Below are positions 53,160 through 64,000 of a stretch of DNA of 64,000 nt, one piece after another (position 1 is the first letter of the stretch; every line of letters starts with the position of its first letter). The stretch is from Poecilobothrus nobilitatus. Its lineage: Eukaryota; Arthropoda; Insecta; Diptera; Dolichopodidae. The position numbers were made by a program, and so were the translations under genes. Under the pieces are notes generated by a model. That model had not been told where the DNA came from. It did no database searches and worked only from the letters and a program-made list of their open reading frames with translations. The stretch lies in contig OX352772.1 of assembly GCA_947095535.1 (NCBI GenBank), positions 94,631,346-94,695,345 of the forward strand, read 5' to 3'.

Positions 53160-56020
53160 GATTTATTATTTTTTAATATGTAGGCAACAGTTATATTTAT
53201 ATGAATGGGCGGTAAACATAAACGAACAAAAAAAAATTTTATGTATGCATATGAATGGACGGTTAACATAAACGAACAAAAAAAAAATTCAGAATGTTCT
53301 ATAGCTAAAAATTTCTATTTTTTAAATAGACTGTATGCATAAATTTAATATTAAAAAAAAAAATAAGTTCTTAGCGTACCTAAATATCAGAAAGAAAAAG
53401 TAAAATGTAATACTGGAAGAAAAATAAAAGCGAATAGAAAAAAAAGAGAACAAAAATGTTACTTTGATTGTTTTTAAATATTTTTAAAGGCTATTTTTTA
53501 TGGATATGTGTACATCTGATATTTACCCACATAACAGAAAGAAAAAAAGAACTATTAAAATGTTATGCTATGAAAAGAAAGAAAAAACAAGGCAGTGTAT
53601 AAATCAAAGTTTTTAAAGGGTCGCATTTTAAGTAGAAATAAAGAACATTATAAAATTGCAATATTTTTATTTAAATTTTGAATTTAACTATGCAACGTTT
53701 TCTTAATTTTTAAAAATTTTGCCGTATTATGATATAATGCAACACTGAGAAGTTCAGCTCATAATATAGATACATATGCATATGAATGAATATATGGCTA
53801 TTTATGTATGTAGCTATAGAATTATTATTTTTTAATATATAGGCAACAGTTATATTTATATGAATGGACGGTAAACATAAACGAACAAAAAAAAATTTTA
53901 TGTATGCATATGAATGGACAGTAAATATAAACGAACAAAAAAAAATTCAGAATGTTCTATAGGTTATAATTTATATTTTTTAAATAGAATGCATGTATAA
54001 ATTAAACATTTAAAAAAAACAAAAGTAATACTTAGCGTACCTAAATAACAGAAAACAAAAAAAAAGGAAAATGTAATACTGGAAGAAAAATAAAAACGAA
54101 TAGAAAAAAAATAGAATGTTACTTTGATTGTTTTTAAATATTTTTAAAGTCTATTTCTTATGTATATGTGTATATCTGATATTTACCCACATAACAGATA
54201 GAAAAAAAGAACTATTAAAATGTTATGATTTTAAAAGAAAAAAACATACGTTTGATATTTCCGTACATAACAGATAAAAAAACGAGGAACAATACAGTTG
54301 CCTTTGTCAACTCTTAGATACCCGTACGAACCGTTAGTATGTTAACAGCCTGTCACCCTGCTCACAATATTATTTTTTTAATATTTTAGTATTTTAAAAT
54401 AATTTGGGTGAATTTTATAATTTCTAGAACTATGGGTTGTACATATATTCAAACTATATGTTTATATGTACATTCTTCGAAAGCAGATTTTAACCTTTCA
54501 CATAACGATTATCAATCCAAAACTTTTTCAAATATTCTATAGTACCATTTAATACTAAGCGGTAAATGTATATTAAATTTACTTAGTACAAAATAGTAAA
54601 TATAATTTTAAATATTATATTATATTATATTTAAATATTCCATTGACAGAATAATTTCTTATAAGTACAATAAAATACATATATGTATGTATGTAATATA
54701 CATATATACTCTTATCATTCATTCACAAGTGACATATACGATATGTAAATAAACATGATATTATATAAGTATGTATGTATATCAATATCATATAAATAAA
54801 AATTCTTCAAGCAACCGTTATTTGTATATTTATTTACATTTTTATGTACTACGCATTATATCTTCAACAATTTCAAATTATCGAATAAAACAAATGCAAA
54901 AAATTTGTTGAAGAAATTTGTTAGAAAATTTGAAAAAATCAAGTAACACTTTGGTCAATTATAAAGTAACCCTATATTATTAAAAAAAGTTGTTAACAGA
55001 AATAAGAGTATAATGTTGAAGCTTTAATTTTTGTGTATTACTTCAAAAAAATTCTAACAGGTGTTCAAGTTACAGGTGTTTAAAAATAGGAAATTTTCAG
55101 TTTTTGACTTCTTACAGCTCCTAAACGGGGGGTGATACAAAAAAAATTTCTGAAATGACTCATACTTATTTTCAAAGATCTAACTTCAAAATTTCAAGTT
55201 TCCAACTTAAACCGTTTAGAAGATAGAAAGGTTAAAGGATTTTGCGAAATTTTAGTTTCGGATAACGGTAAATTAAGACACCGTATGCCACAAATATATA
55301 TTTATTGTTTATATAATTTTAAAGCTAATAAAAGTAGTAATCGTTTGGCGTTTTCAAAATGAAGATATACCTTATACAACTTGTGCTATAACAATTTAAA
55401 TATAGAGCTTTTTTGATCCTTTGGGGAGCTGTAGCTCCGTAACGGGTGGGGCTACAAAAAAAAGTTATTAAAAATAAAATTTGTGAGATCTATCAGTAGT
55501 TAAAATTCCATAGCTCTATTGCAAAAAAAATGTGGGGATCTAAAAGTTAGGTGTTCGAGAGCTACCCTAAGGCTTGGTCCAAACTCAACCAAAAAAAATA
55601 GAGAACCTACAAATTACTGCCAAAATATTTTGTGTAAATTTCAAGATTCTAGCTTTCTTAGTTTTTGAGTTAGCGTGCTGACGGATGGACGGACGGACGG
55701 ACGGACATGGCTCAAAAGTCTTAGAATTTTTTTCTGATCCGATCCATACCTTTGAAGGTATATCTAGCTCGCTTATTTCGAGGTGTTACAAACGGAGGAG
55801 TAATTTTATTATACCCGATCCTATCGTACGGGTATAAAAATATTAAAATGTTATGTTATGAAAAGAAAGAAAAAACAAGGCAGTGTATGAATCAAAGTTT
55901 TTAAAGGGTCGCATTTTTAAGTGGAAATAAAGAACATTATAAAATTGCAATAACAATTTTATTTAAATTTTGAATTTAGCTATGCAACGTTTTCTTAATT
56001 TTTTAAAAATTTTGCATTTT
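53160..56020. repeat. Direct duplication of ~600 bp, second copy split by R1
   Basis: 53160-53690 recurs as 53824-54280 plus 55836-55985. Landmarks are gcaacagttatatttatatg, gaatggacggtaaacataaac, tactggaagaaaaataaaa, gatatttacccacataacag and aaggcagtgta. Repeat R1 copy 2 sits inside the second copy. No coding. Confidence 0.8.
54285..55835. repeat. R1 interspersed repeat, copy 2
   Basis: Nearly base-for-base the same as 48094-49665 from aatacagttgcctttgtcaa to cgtacgggtataaaaat, with a few short indels (for example near 54690 and 55470). The high identity suggests recent movement or exchange. Confidence 0.88.
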
Positions 56021-56162
56021 GGTATTCTATATTATAACAGGTAATAATATAATTATAGACTGTAAGGGCAACTGTAAAAATTCAAAATTAAACAAGGAAA
56101 AAAAAAAATATCAATTTAATACTTATATTTGTCGTTACTAAAAAGAATAAAATAAAATAAGT

Positions 56163-56468
56163 AAAAAAAATTTTTAAAAAACAAGCTTTTTTGAACTAAA
56201 AAGTAGAAAATAAAAGCTGGAGGCAACAAATGCATAACTATAAACTTATATTTTTAAATTTTGCCTCCAGCTTTTATATTAATTTCACAGACTTTAAAAC
56301 TTACATATACTTATATTTATATATATATTTGGCATATTCAAATAAACTTTTTCAAAGAAATCTCGATTGTAACAATATAGTTTAGAAAATTACAGAAAAA
56401 TTTGCTATTAAAAATTTATTTTCTACTTTTTAGTTCAAAAAAGCTGTTTTTTAAAAATTTTTTTTACT
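56163..56468. repeat. Foldback element with split right arm
   Basis: The left arm (56185-56230: agcttttttgaactaaaaag, tagaaaat, then aaaagctggaggcaa) has its complement in two parts: ttgcctccagctttt at 56258-56272 and attttctactttttagttca..aaaagct at 56417-56444. About 140 bp separates the two parts. A related half arm occurs at 63105-63125. Confidence 0.7.
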
Positions 56469-56689
56469 TATTTTTTTTTTTTTTTCTAATATTGTTATTA
56501 TTGTTTATTTTATATGAACTACATTACACTTGTCATATTTAATACCTCTTTTATATTTTGAAAATTTAATAATTAAGATTGAAATGAATAAATAATATTT
56601 TAAAATGTATACAGCCATGATATGAGAGCAATCTCTTTTGGCATTTACTAATTGGCATGAAAATAAATAAATAAAAAAAAAAAACAACA

Positions 56690-57003
56690 GTGAAACATCG
56701 TAAAATAGCCTATTTCGGTCATATAATGAGGAATCCAAAGTACCAAATTCTGCAAATAATTGTCCAAGGTAGAATCGAAGCAAGACGCGGTGTTGGCAGA
56801 AAATAATTGTCCTGGTTACGAAACATGAAAAACTGAACCGGCATTAGAAAAATTGGCAAACTAGTACACAATGCCAGAACCAGAGTTGAATATGCCAACC
56901 TAGCCCTACAATAAAAAATAAAAGAAAAAAAACCCTCCAGATATAGTCATATATTCACCGTACATCCAACCATGGATTGGCAGTAGAAGAAGAAGATACT
57001 AAT
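56690..57003 (+). pseudogene. RTE-type LINE 3' end
   Basis: Encodes the RTE C-terminal tail: KHRKIAYFGHIMRNPKYQIL, IVQGRIEARRGVGRK, then a Trp-Leu-Arg-Asn piece and YANLALQ. Stops replace single codons at about 56805 and 56838. It ends with cagtagaagaagaagata, a trinucleotide-like tail common to RTE elements. Same family style as 42190-44057. Confidence 0.7.
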
Positions 57004-57125
57004 TATATATTATAAGAAAAATCTATATTATTTTATTAATCTATATAACCCAGCCGGGGTTTGAACCCAAGACCTTTCGTATGAAAGGCCAGTATCTTAA
57101 CAAATACACCATTGGCTGGATAGTT
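57004..57125 (-). repeat. tRNA-like SINE head, minus strand
   Basis: Near-identical to 7585-7712, including the tatattataagaaaaat lead. B box GGTTTGAACCC-type complement at 57056-57068. Directly follows the RTE tail, as expected if mobilised by RTE. Confidence 0.65.
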
Positions 57126-57516
57126 ATATAGATAGTTATCTATAATATAATACACAAGATGTTGGCGAGACCTTGCCAATATGTAAAAAAATATATTTTA
57201 TACCTATAATAAAACCCTCACACTGAATGTAAACTAAACCTGGCAATGATGATATTTCTGTATATTTATTTAATAATTTAAAATTTTATAACCAGAGACA
57301 CAAATCTTTGACTCAAAGTATTATCAAGACACACAAACCGTTCATTAAAAATATAAATAAATTTAGTAAATATTATTACCAGAGACCAAATTTTCCACTA
57401 GAAGTATTATCAGAGACACATACCGTTCATTTAAAGTTAGTACAGTCAAAAAAGGAGAAGTACATACTTAAAAAACACACATTTTCAATAAAAATAAATT
57501 CAGCAAATTTTTAATT

Positions 57517-58440
57517 TTTAAATTTGACCGCCACATCCATTATGAACTGGTCGCAGCGGTAAATTAAAAATAAATTATTAATCTTCTGTTGGCGTTTTCA
57601 ATCTTTGTTTTGGAAAAAAAAAATAAAAATAGGTGCTCTTAATAAAATTAAAACGCCTCAAAGTGAAAAAGCAAAGTTTATAATAAGTTTCATATTTATA
57701 AGAAAAAAATAATAGGCCGATTTTATTCTTGATTTTATTTTCATCATTAGTAAAGCTGGTAAAAGCTTCGTAACAGACCTTAAAATAGTTTTGTTTATTT
57801 AGGTTGAAATTTAGATTTTTAATATAAAACATAACATAAAATATTCGAAATTTTTTTATTAATATAAAATTCGGCAGACTTAAATAATTATATTTCATAA
57901 CAGAAGTCTGGAACTTACCAAATATTATAGAAATGGATATTTTAAAGAAAAAAAAAAAAAAATTAACATAGCTGAAAGAAATTTGACTGCCACATCCATT
58001 ATGAACTGATCGCAGCGGTAAATTAAAAATAAATTATTAATCTTCTGTTGGCAGTTTTCAAATGACTGTTAAAAAAAGAAAAATACTCTTAATAAAATTA
58101 AATGACTTGAAAGTGAAAAGAGCAAAGTTTACAGTAAGCCTTATATTTATAAGAAACAAATAATAGGCCGATTTTATTCTTGATTTTGTTTTCACTATTA
58201 TAAAAGCTGGTAAAAGCTTCGCAGCAGGCTTTAAAGTAGTTTTGTTTATTTAGGTTGGAATTTTGATTTTTTAAGCTGCATTTTTGATATAACATAAAAT
58301 ATTCGAATTTTTTTATTAATATAAAATTCGGCAGACTTAGCTAATTATGTTTCATAACAGAAATCAGAAACTTACTAAATATTATAGAAATGGATATTTT
58401 TCTTAAAAAAAAAAAAAAACTAACATAGAAAATATCATTT
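57517..58440. repeat. Tandem duplication of ~465 bp
   Basis: Two direct copies, 57517-57975 and 57983-58440. Each starts atttgacYgccacatccatt and has ttctgttggcg, aataggccgattttattctt, gctggtaaaagcttcg and aatattatagaaatggatat. On the minus strand both copies have an aligned open stretch (57898-57578 and 58295-58098) with NKQNYFKxCxEAFTSF and NENKIKNKIGLLF-like words, so a short gene fragment may be included. Confidence 0.8.
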
Positions 58441-58504
58441 TAGAAGCCTTCTCTCACAATAGATTCATAATTTTGTACCAATTTATTATTAGACCATTAA
58501 ATTA

Positions 58505-58765
58505 AGAAGCTGTCGAAAACGACCGTCACAAAAAAAAGCCCCCAAAAATTTATGAAATTTCATTATCAGAGACATGAATCTTTTATTAAATATACCAAAG
58601 ACCTCTTTCAAAGTACATTTAAATAAAATAAAAACGACCGTTACAAAAAAAAAACCCCCGAAAATTTATGAAATTTCATTATCAGAGACATGAATCTTTT
58701 ATTAAATATACCAAAGACCTCTTCCAAAGTACATTTAAATAAAATAAATTCAGCAAATTTTTTTC
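58505..58765. repeat. Tandem duplication of ~128 bp
   Basis: acgaccgtYacaaaaaaaa and atttcattatcagagacatg recur at 58520-58640 and 58636-58760. The cattatcagagaca word also appears at 57290-57425, linking these to the preceding block. No gene. Confidence 0.8.
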
Positions 58766-59354
58766 AAGCAAAACAGAAAACAAGTAAAAGTAACAGTAAG
58801 TCGATGCAACCGACTTATTTATACCCTACAACTAAAAAATTCAAATTAAATTAAAAATCCATAAGTTATTTTAGTTAGGTATTAAGTACCTAAGCTAAAA
58901 AAAATACATGTAATAATCCCTCCCTTAATACAGGTAGTAAAGGAGTCAGTATGATAACGTAAATGTTTTTGAACCTATAGAAATTGTGCAATTGCACAGG
59001 GGATTTTCTAGTTTAAATATATTGCCGTAAATTTTGTTTTAAATTTGTGGTGTCTAATGATTTCAACTGTATGCTTATTTTGTTGTATAGCATAATGCCC
59101 ATGTATAAAGTTGTTGATGTGCCGAAATTTGTTGTTTTTTTGCGTTAAAAATGAAGTAGGTTTTGACTCGTTGTCTTAAGATTATGGACATCACTTCGTT
59201 TGTTGATTGTTATGATTATGTGAATTTGTTACGTTGTAACTTCGTGAATGTGGATTATAAGTTTAAGCTTTGTTAAATCTCTAATCAGTAGTAATTCCTT
59301 TTGACTATGTATTAGTTCTGTGTTTTATGTTGTTGTGTAAAATTACAAATATTA
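58766..59354. other. No gene seen
   Basis: AT-rich DNA with no coding frame or repeat that I can link to others. Confidence 0.5.
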
Positions 59355-59600
59355 CTAGAAATTTTTGGGTTCATTAAATTCATTAAAAATAGGGAATTTG
59401 TAACAATTTGCAGATTTTAGGGTGCGGTTTAGATCATTCATTATTACATTTTTACAGTGAATTTTCCATTTGGGATTACAGATGTTAGGATTTATTATAC
59501 TTAACTTGACTCCACTATCAATAATAAAACGCCAATTTCTTACATTAGTTTTCACGGCAATATAGGATAATAAATGCAAGTGGATGACTTACTAAGTTAG
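59355..59600 (-). pseudogene. Gypsy-like aspartic protease scrap
   Basis: Minus-strand frame 59579-59355 with WRFIIDSGVKLSIINPNI, a retroviral-type protease site (IDTGS changed to IDSGV). Preceded by a short YIAVKTNV. Only the N-terminal half is present. Confidence 0.55.
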
Positions 59601-59761
59601 CAAATTCATTTTGCCAACAAATATTTAACATTTTACCTATAAATTATAACATTACTTCCGTTTTTTTTATATAAACATTATATCAAATTTATAAAGCCTT
59701 ATGATGAGATTTATCCCTTTTAGGCATAAATTGTTGAAAATAAATAAATAAATAAATAAAA

Positions 59762-60001
59762 ATGATTTTCATCAATTTGATGGGAAATAATATTCTAGCC
59801 GATTTTGATGTCATTATTGATTTTAAGAACAGAGTTGTGAAAACAAGAAATGCAATCATTCAAATTTTCCTCAATGAAGAAGAAGAGGATAATAACTCTG
59901 TCAACATTTTTAGTGCAGAATATTGTCATAATTTTATGCCGGGTGGATGTTTTTCTCAAAATCTTAATGATAATGATAAAAAACTTCGGAATGTGCTCTA
60001 A
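59762..60001 (+). pseudogene. Gypsy-like pol scrap after protease
   Basis: MGNNILADFDVIIDFKNRVV and TRNAIIQIFLNEEEEDN fit the protease C-terminal part (LGxNxLxxxxAxIDxxNxxV). It lies on the opposite strand to the protease start at 59355-59600, so an inversion has occurred between them. Confidence 0.5.
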
Positions 60002-60369
60002 GTTCTTATAAAACCGTTATTTTTAGGGAAAGTGACAACCTAACATTTAGAAGTTTTTTTTATTTTTTCGTATAGCTATCAAACTGATCAGTGTTTTTTT
60101 TAAACCGTGGAAAAAATATTCAAAAACCTCTTTTTTTCTTTTTTAAATTTTTAAACAATTAATTAATTCTTATAAATAATAATTATTTTATAATAAAATT
60201 CAAATATAAACATAAAATTAGTGATTAAATTGAAAATAATTTCAATAACTAATTTAATAAAACATAAACAAAAAAAAAAAAAATTAATACAAAATTTATA
60301 TAATTGAAAAAAAAAACGATTTGATTACATAAAAAACCACTTCCGCAATAAAATTGTTACATTGTTAAG

Positions 60370-61410
60370 ATGCCGTGTTATTGCAATTTAAAAGTAGACA
60401 GGAGCGAGTTGAAAATTCAATGTTCCATCTGTAATTGTTTAATACATGAAAATTGTGCAAATTTGAGGCAAACGGATATAGAGTACATGAAAAAAGATAA
60501 AACTTTCATATGCAGGATTTGTACTGCTGACAGACGGAAATCGTTACACTCCAATACAACTACAAATGATCCGGGAACTGCAAATGATACTCTTCTGCCA
60601 GGTGAAATAATCAATACCACCCCAATCGATAATATAATTACACCAGTGGAGGAAGATGGTGATAATATGGCTAGTTGTTTGCAACAACTTTCAACAGCCA
60701 TAAAAGATATTCACGTATCATTCACATTTCTCAGTGCAAAGTTTGATTCAATGCAAAGTTCAATGGCTGATCTAATTAATCAGAACAACCAAATATTGGA
60801 GGACAACGCAAAATTAAATAAACGAATTAAACTTAATTAGGGAAAAACCGATAACTTAGAAACTTAGAACTTAGAAAACCGATAAACTAATTAATAAACT
60901 TCAACCACAAATTGATATAACAGAGGAAATAAAAAATAAAAAAAATTTAGTAGTCGCGGGCTTACCAGCAAACTTACAAAATGCGAATGACACTATTTTT
61001 AAAATCGTTACAAAAATACAGGCCAACGTCAGTCAAGATGATATTGTAAAAGTTTCATGCTTACATCCAAACTTAAAAGAGCGGAAAAAAACCTTATACT
61101 TACTGGAACTAAGAACAGAAAGTAGTAAAAGTGAGATACTTACGAAAAAAAAAGTTTTCAAACATCTATTTAATACTGAATTTGGTTTTAAAAGTGATGG
61201 AAATAAAAAAATTATTTTTCGAGAAAATATCAGATCGTTGCAGAGTAAGTTATACTATGAGACTAAACAAATTAAATTACAAAAATGTTGCAAATATCTC
61301 TGGATTAAAGATGGTACTATCCTCATTCGGAAGAATGATGATTCAAAGGTATTCAAAATTAAAAGTTTTAATGATATTAATTTTATTAAAAGTAAGCTCA
61401 ATAATTAGTA
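60370..61410 (+). pseudogene. LINE ORF1 with PHD finger, coiled coil and RRM-like domain
   Basis: Frame 60370-60840 starts MPCYCNLKVDRSELKIQCSI, then CNCLIHENCANL and FICRICTADRRK, a C4HC3 PHD-type finger (residues 3-58). A Ser/Thr/Pro linker and a coiled coil (LSAKFDSMQSSMADLINQNN) follow. A TAG at 60838 and a duplicated cttagaaactt tract break the frame. The C-terminal domain reads on to about 61410 with NLVVAGLPANLQNANDTIFK and KTLYLLELRTESSKSEIL, an RRM-like fold typical of such ORF1 proteins. It is a different family from the one at 9639. Confidence 0.75.
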
Positions 61411-61603
61411 ATAATTTTAAAATTTTAAAACGCTTAAATTCTTTACTTTTATGTTATATAACTATCAGTTTTTAAATTTTTCTTCAATTATTAAAATAAT
61501 TTCATTAACTGATTTTCTTATAATTGAAAAATTATTGAGTAACATAACCTATCATCTTGTCATTTATTATCTTTTTTTGCTTCATATTATAATTAAAACG
61601 AGA

Positions 61604-63000
61604 AAGAATACAGTTGCCTTTGTCAACTCTTAGATACCCGTACGAACCGTTAGTATGTTCACAGCCTGTCACTCTGCTTGCAATGTTATTTTTTTAATAA
61701 TCTAGTATTTTAAAATAATTTCGGGGAATTTTATAATTTCTAGAACTATGGGTTGTACATATATTCAAACTACATACATATATGTTTATACATTCTTCAA
61801 AAGCAGATTCTAACCTTCCAAATAACGATTATCAATCCAAAACTTTTTCAAATATTCTATAGTACCAATTAATTCTAAGCGGTAAATGTATATTAAATTA
61901 CAAAATAGTAAATATAATTTTAAATATTATATTATATTAATGTGCACATAGTATATTTATATTGTTATAAGTATATCGCCATACATTGCAATATTTCTTT
62001 AAAAATATTTCCATTCATAGAATAATTTCTTATAAGTGCAATAAAATACATATATGTATGTAAATACGGCGCTATATAATATACATTTATACTCTTATCA
62101 TTCATTCATCAGTGACATACGATATGTAAATAAACATGATATTATATAAGTAAGTATGTATATCAATATCATACAAATAAAAATTCTTCAAGCAACCGTT
62201 ATATTGTATATTTATTTATATTTTTTTGTACTACGCATTGTATACTCAACAATTTCAAATTATCGAGTAAAACAAATTGCAAAACATTCGTTAAAGAAAT
62301 TTGTTAGAAAATTTGAAAAAATTAAGTAACACTTTCGTGAATTATAAAGTAACCCTACATTATTAAAAAAAGTTTTTAACGGAAATAAGTAAAATAATGT
62401 TGAAGCTTTAATTTTTATGTATTATTTCAAAAAAATTTTAACAGGTGTTCAAGTTACAGGTGTTTAAAAATAGGAAGTTTTCAGTTTTTGACTCCTTACA
62501 GCTCTTAAACAGGGGGTGATACAAAAAAAATATCTGAAATGACTCATACTTTTCAAAGATCTAACTTCTGTCAAAATTTCAAGTTTCCAACTTAAACCGT
62601 TTAGAAGATAGGAGGGTTAAAGGATTTTGCAATAATTCAGTTTTGCATAACGGTAAATTAAGACACGGTATAGCACAAGTATATATTTATTATATAGATA
62701 TTTGTTAAGCTCACAATAGCACCTATCGTTTGGAATTTTCAGATTGAAGATATACCTTATATAGATTGTGTTAGAACAATTTAAATATAGAGATTTTTCG
62801 AACCTTGGGGGGCTGTATCTCTGTAACGGGTGGGGCTGCAGAAAAAAGTTGTCAACAATAAAATTAATATTTTTATGATATCTATCAGCAGTTAAAATTT
62901 CATGGCTCTATTTCAAAAAAAATGTGGAGATCTAAAAGTTAGTTGTTCGGAAGCTACCCGAAGTTTTGATCGGAACTCAACCAAAATTCTGATTTACTTT
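61604..63000. repeat. R1 interspersed repeat, copy 3, diverged
   Basis: Starts aatacagttgcctttgtcaa like the other copies and keeps the same order of landmarks (aacaggtgttcaagttacag, ggggtgatacaaaa, ggtggggctgcag) but with many substitutions and an added ~80 bp near 61930. The 3' portion with the gacggacgg tract is missing. Confidence 0.85.
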
Positions 63001-63725
63001 TACAGCAATTTACTTTTATATTATAACGGTCCAAAATGCTTGCACTAGCAATTCACTTTTATATTATAACAGTCCAAACAGCTAAAGTTTTGCAATAAAT
63101 TTTTTTTTTCTACTTTTTAGGGGGCGAATTCGGTTTTACTAAAAGCATATTTTAAAAAATATTTTTTTTACATATTATTTTATTTTATACTTTTTAGTTT
63201 TAAATGAAACACATATGTATGTAATTTAAATTTTAAAAAATATGGAATATTTTTTATTCACACATGCATTAATTATTGTTTCTGATATAAAATACGTTTT
63301 ACAATTTTATACCAAATGTTTAAGTAAATTAAGAGATGTTAAATCGATTCCATTACAGCAAGAGTAAAAATTTTTTATTCCAGTATATAAGTCATAAATA
63401 ATGAAAATACCTCGAAGGGTAAAATATGTACCAAAATACTGTGATTATAAATATTACAATCCAATTTTAGTTGAAGCAACATTTCTAACAGGTATGAAAA
63501 TGATATACATAAATGTATTTTACTGTATATTTTTATAGTATAGTTATTGTAGTGTATCGTATATCCAAACAAACATCAAACCTTGAACACCTACCTAGTA
63601 CCTACCTAATCGCTTAGTAAGATCATGCAGTAAAAATTGTTGACAAATATCTTGATTTAAATTATAAACAAATAGAGCGCAACAAAATAATTTAAGAAAT
63701 TAGTTTAACATAATATTATGTGTAT
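63001..63725. other. AT-rich DNA, no gene seen
   Basis: Short repeats of acttttatattataacNgtcc at 63012 and 63048, and a half arm like the foldback at 56163-56468. Nothing else. Confidence 0.5.
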
Positions 63726-63985
63726 CCAGCCATTGGTGCAGTAGTTGACGCACCGCTTCTCATTCATAAAGGAATGAGAGGTCTCGGGTTCGATTCCCGG
63801 CTGGGTACAATAATTATAATATAAAAAAAAAAATATTCATATATCGCAATATGTAAATACTTTATATATCATTATATAACGTACACCTCACATTCCTACC
63901 AGGAAACAGGGGTTATAGCTACCTGGCACATTTATGTACCACGGTACCTGAATATAAATAAATAAATAAATATTATGTACATACG
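63726..63985 (+). repeat. tRNA-derived SINE with acceptor-like stem
   Basis: atccagcc pairs with ggctgggt, the D-arm region has an A-box-like TGGTGCAGTAGTTGACGC, and GGGTTCGATTCCCGG is a perfect B box/T arm. The anticodon arm is replaced by a long stem (ctcattc/gaatgag), so it is not a normal tRNA. The body (ccaggaaacaggggttatag, gcacatttatgtacc) and an (AATA)n tail complete a SINE. Confidence 0.7.
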
Positions 63986-64000
63986 TTCGTACATATTTAC

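Noticed and set aside
63726..63812. A functional tRNA gene
   Set aside because: The anticodon arm is not of normal size and the sequence is followed by a SINE body and tail; relatives are repeated in the window.
1..64000. Host protein-coding genes
   Set aside because: No frame could be tied to a cellular gene; every recognisable domain belongs to LINE, LTR or Polinton proteins. Small exons of a large host gene cannot be excluded.

Overview
The window looks like AT-rich animal heterochromatin or repeat-dense intergenic DNA. It is most likely from an insect, possibly a dipteran: it holds a gypsy/17.6-type element with a serine-tRNA-like primer site, several PHD-finger LINEs, RTE LINEs, tRNA-derived SINEs and interspersed repeats carrying a GACGGACGGACATGGC-like tract. 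I see no convincing host gene, rRNA or CRISPR array. Nearly every coding stretch belongs to a transposable element or an endogenous virus-like element, and most are broken by stops or frameshifts.

Layout. 1-10085 is stacked LINE debris: endonuclease, reverse transcriptase and ORF1 pieces on both strands, plus two SINEs and one copy of a 0.9 kb repeat (R2). 9639-41273 is best read as one PHD-finger LINE split by two Polinton/Maverick elements. The LINE's ORF1 is split by Polinton A (about 10090-24300). Its reverse-transcriptase domain is split by Polinton B (27601-40008), which has clear 5'-AG...CT-3' ends and a 6-bp target duplication (ggtcta/ggccta). 41345-44057 holds a second R2 copy and an RTE LINE 5' part. 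44058-50985 is a decayed errantivirus-like LTR element whose RT core is deleted and whose integrase is interrupted by a 1.57 kb repeat (R1). 50999-64000 holds further LINE pieces, two more R1 copies, direct duplications, a foldback element, gypsy protease scraps, a LINE ORF1 and SINEs.

Both Polintons carry, in the same order, a nuclease-like gene facing outward, an A32-type packaging ATPase, a small basic protein with a GGFL segment, an acidic/basic protein, a single-jelly-roll minor capsid (penton-like) protein, a pVI-like glycine-rich protein, the F54H12.2-type major capsid protein, a second nuclease-like protein, an adenain-type protease and an unknown protein. Polinton A then has an acidic protein, an integrase and a protein-primed family B DNA polymerase. 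Polinton B lacks the polymerase. After a relic of the A-type integrase start it carries a different integrase on the opposite strand and a second copy of the nuclease-like gene inside its right terminal inverted repeat. Most genes are damaged, but the outward-facing nuclease-like gene is open in all three copies.

The most notable signals are: the nuclease-like gene embedded in the Polinton termini, with a conserved two-way TATA promoter separating it from the ATPase; 21-bp arrays at both tips of Polinton B whose core TCAAGGTCA matches the FTZ-F1/NR5A-type nuclear receptor half-site; and the polymerase-less, integrase-swapped structure of Polinton B.
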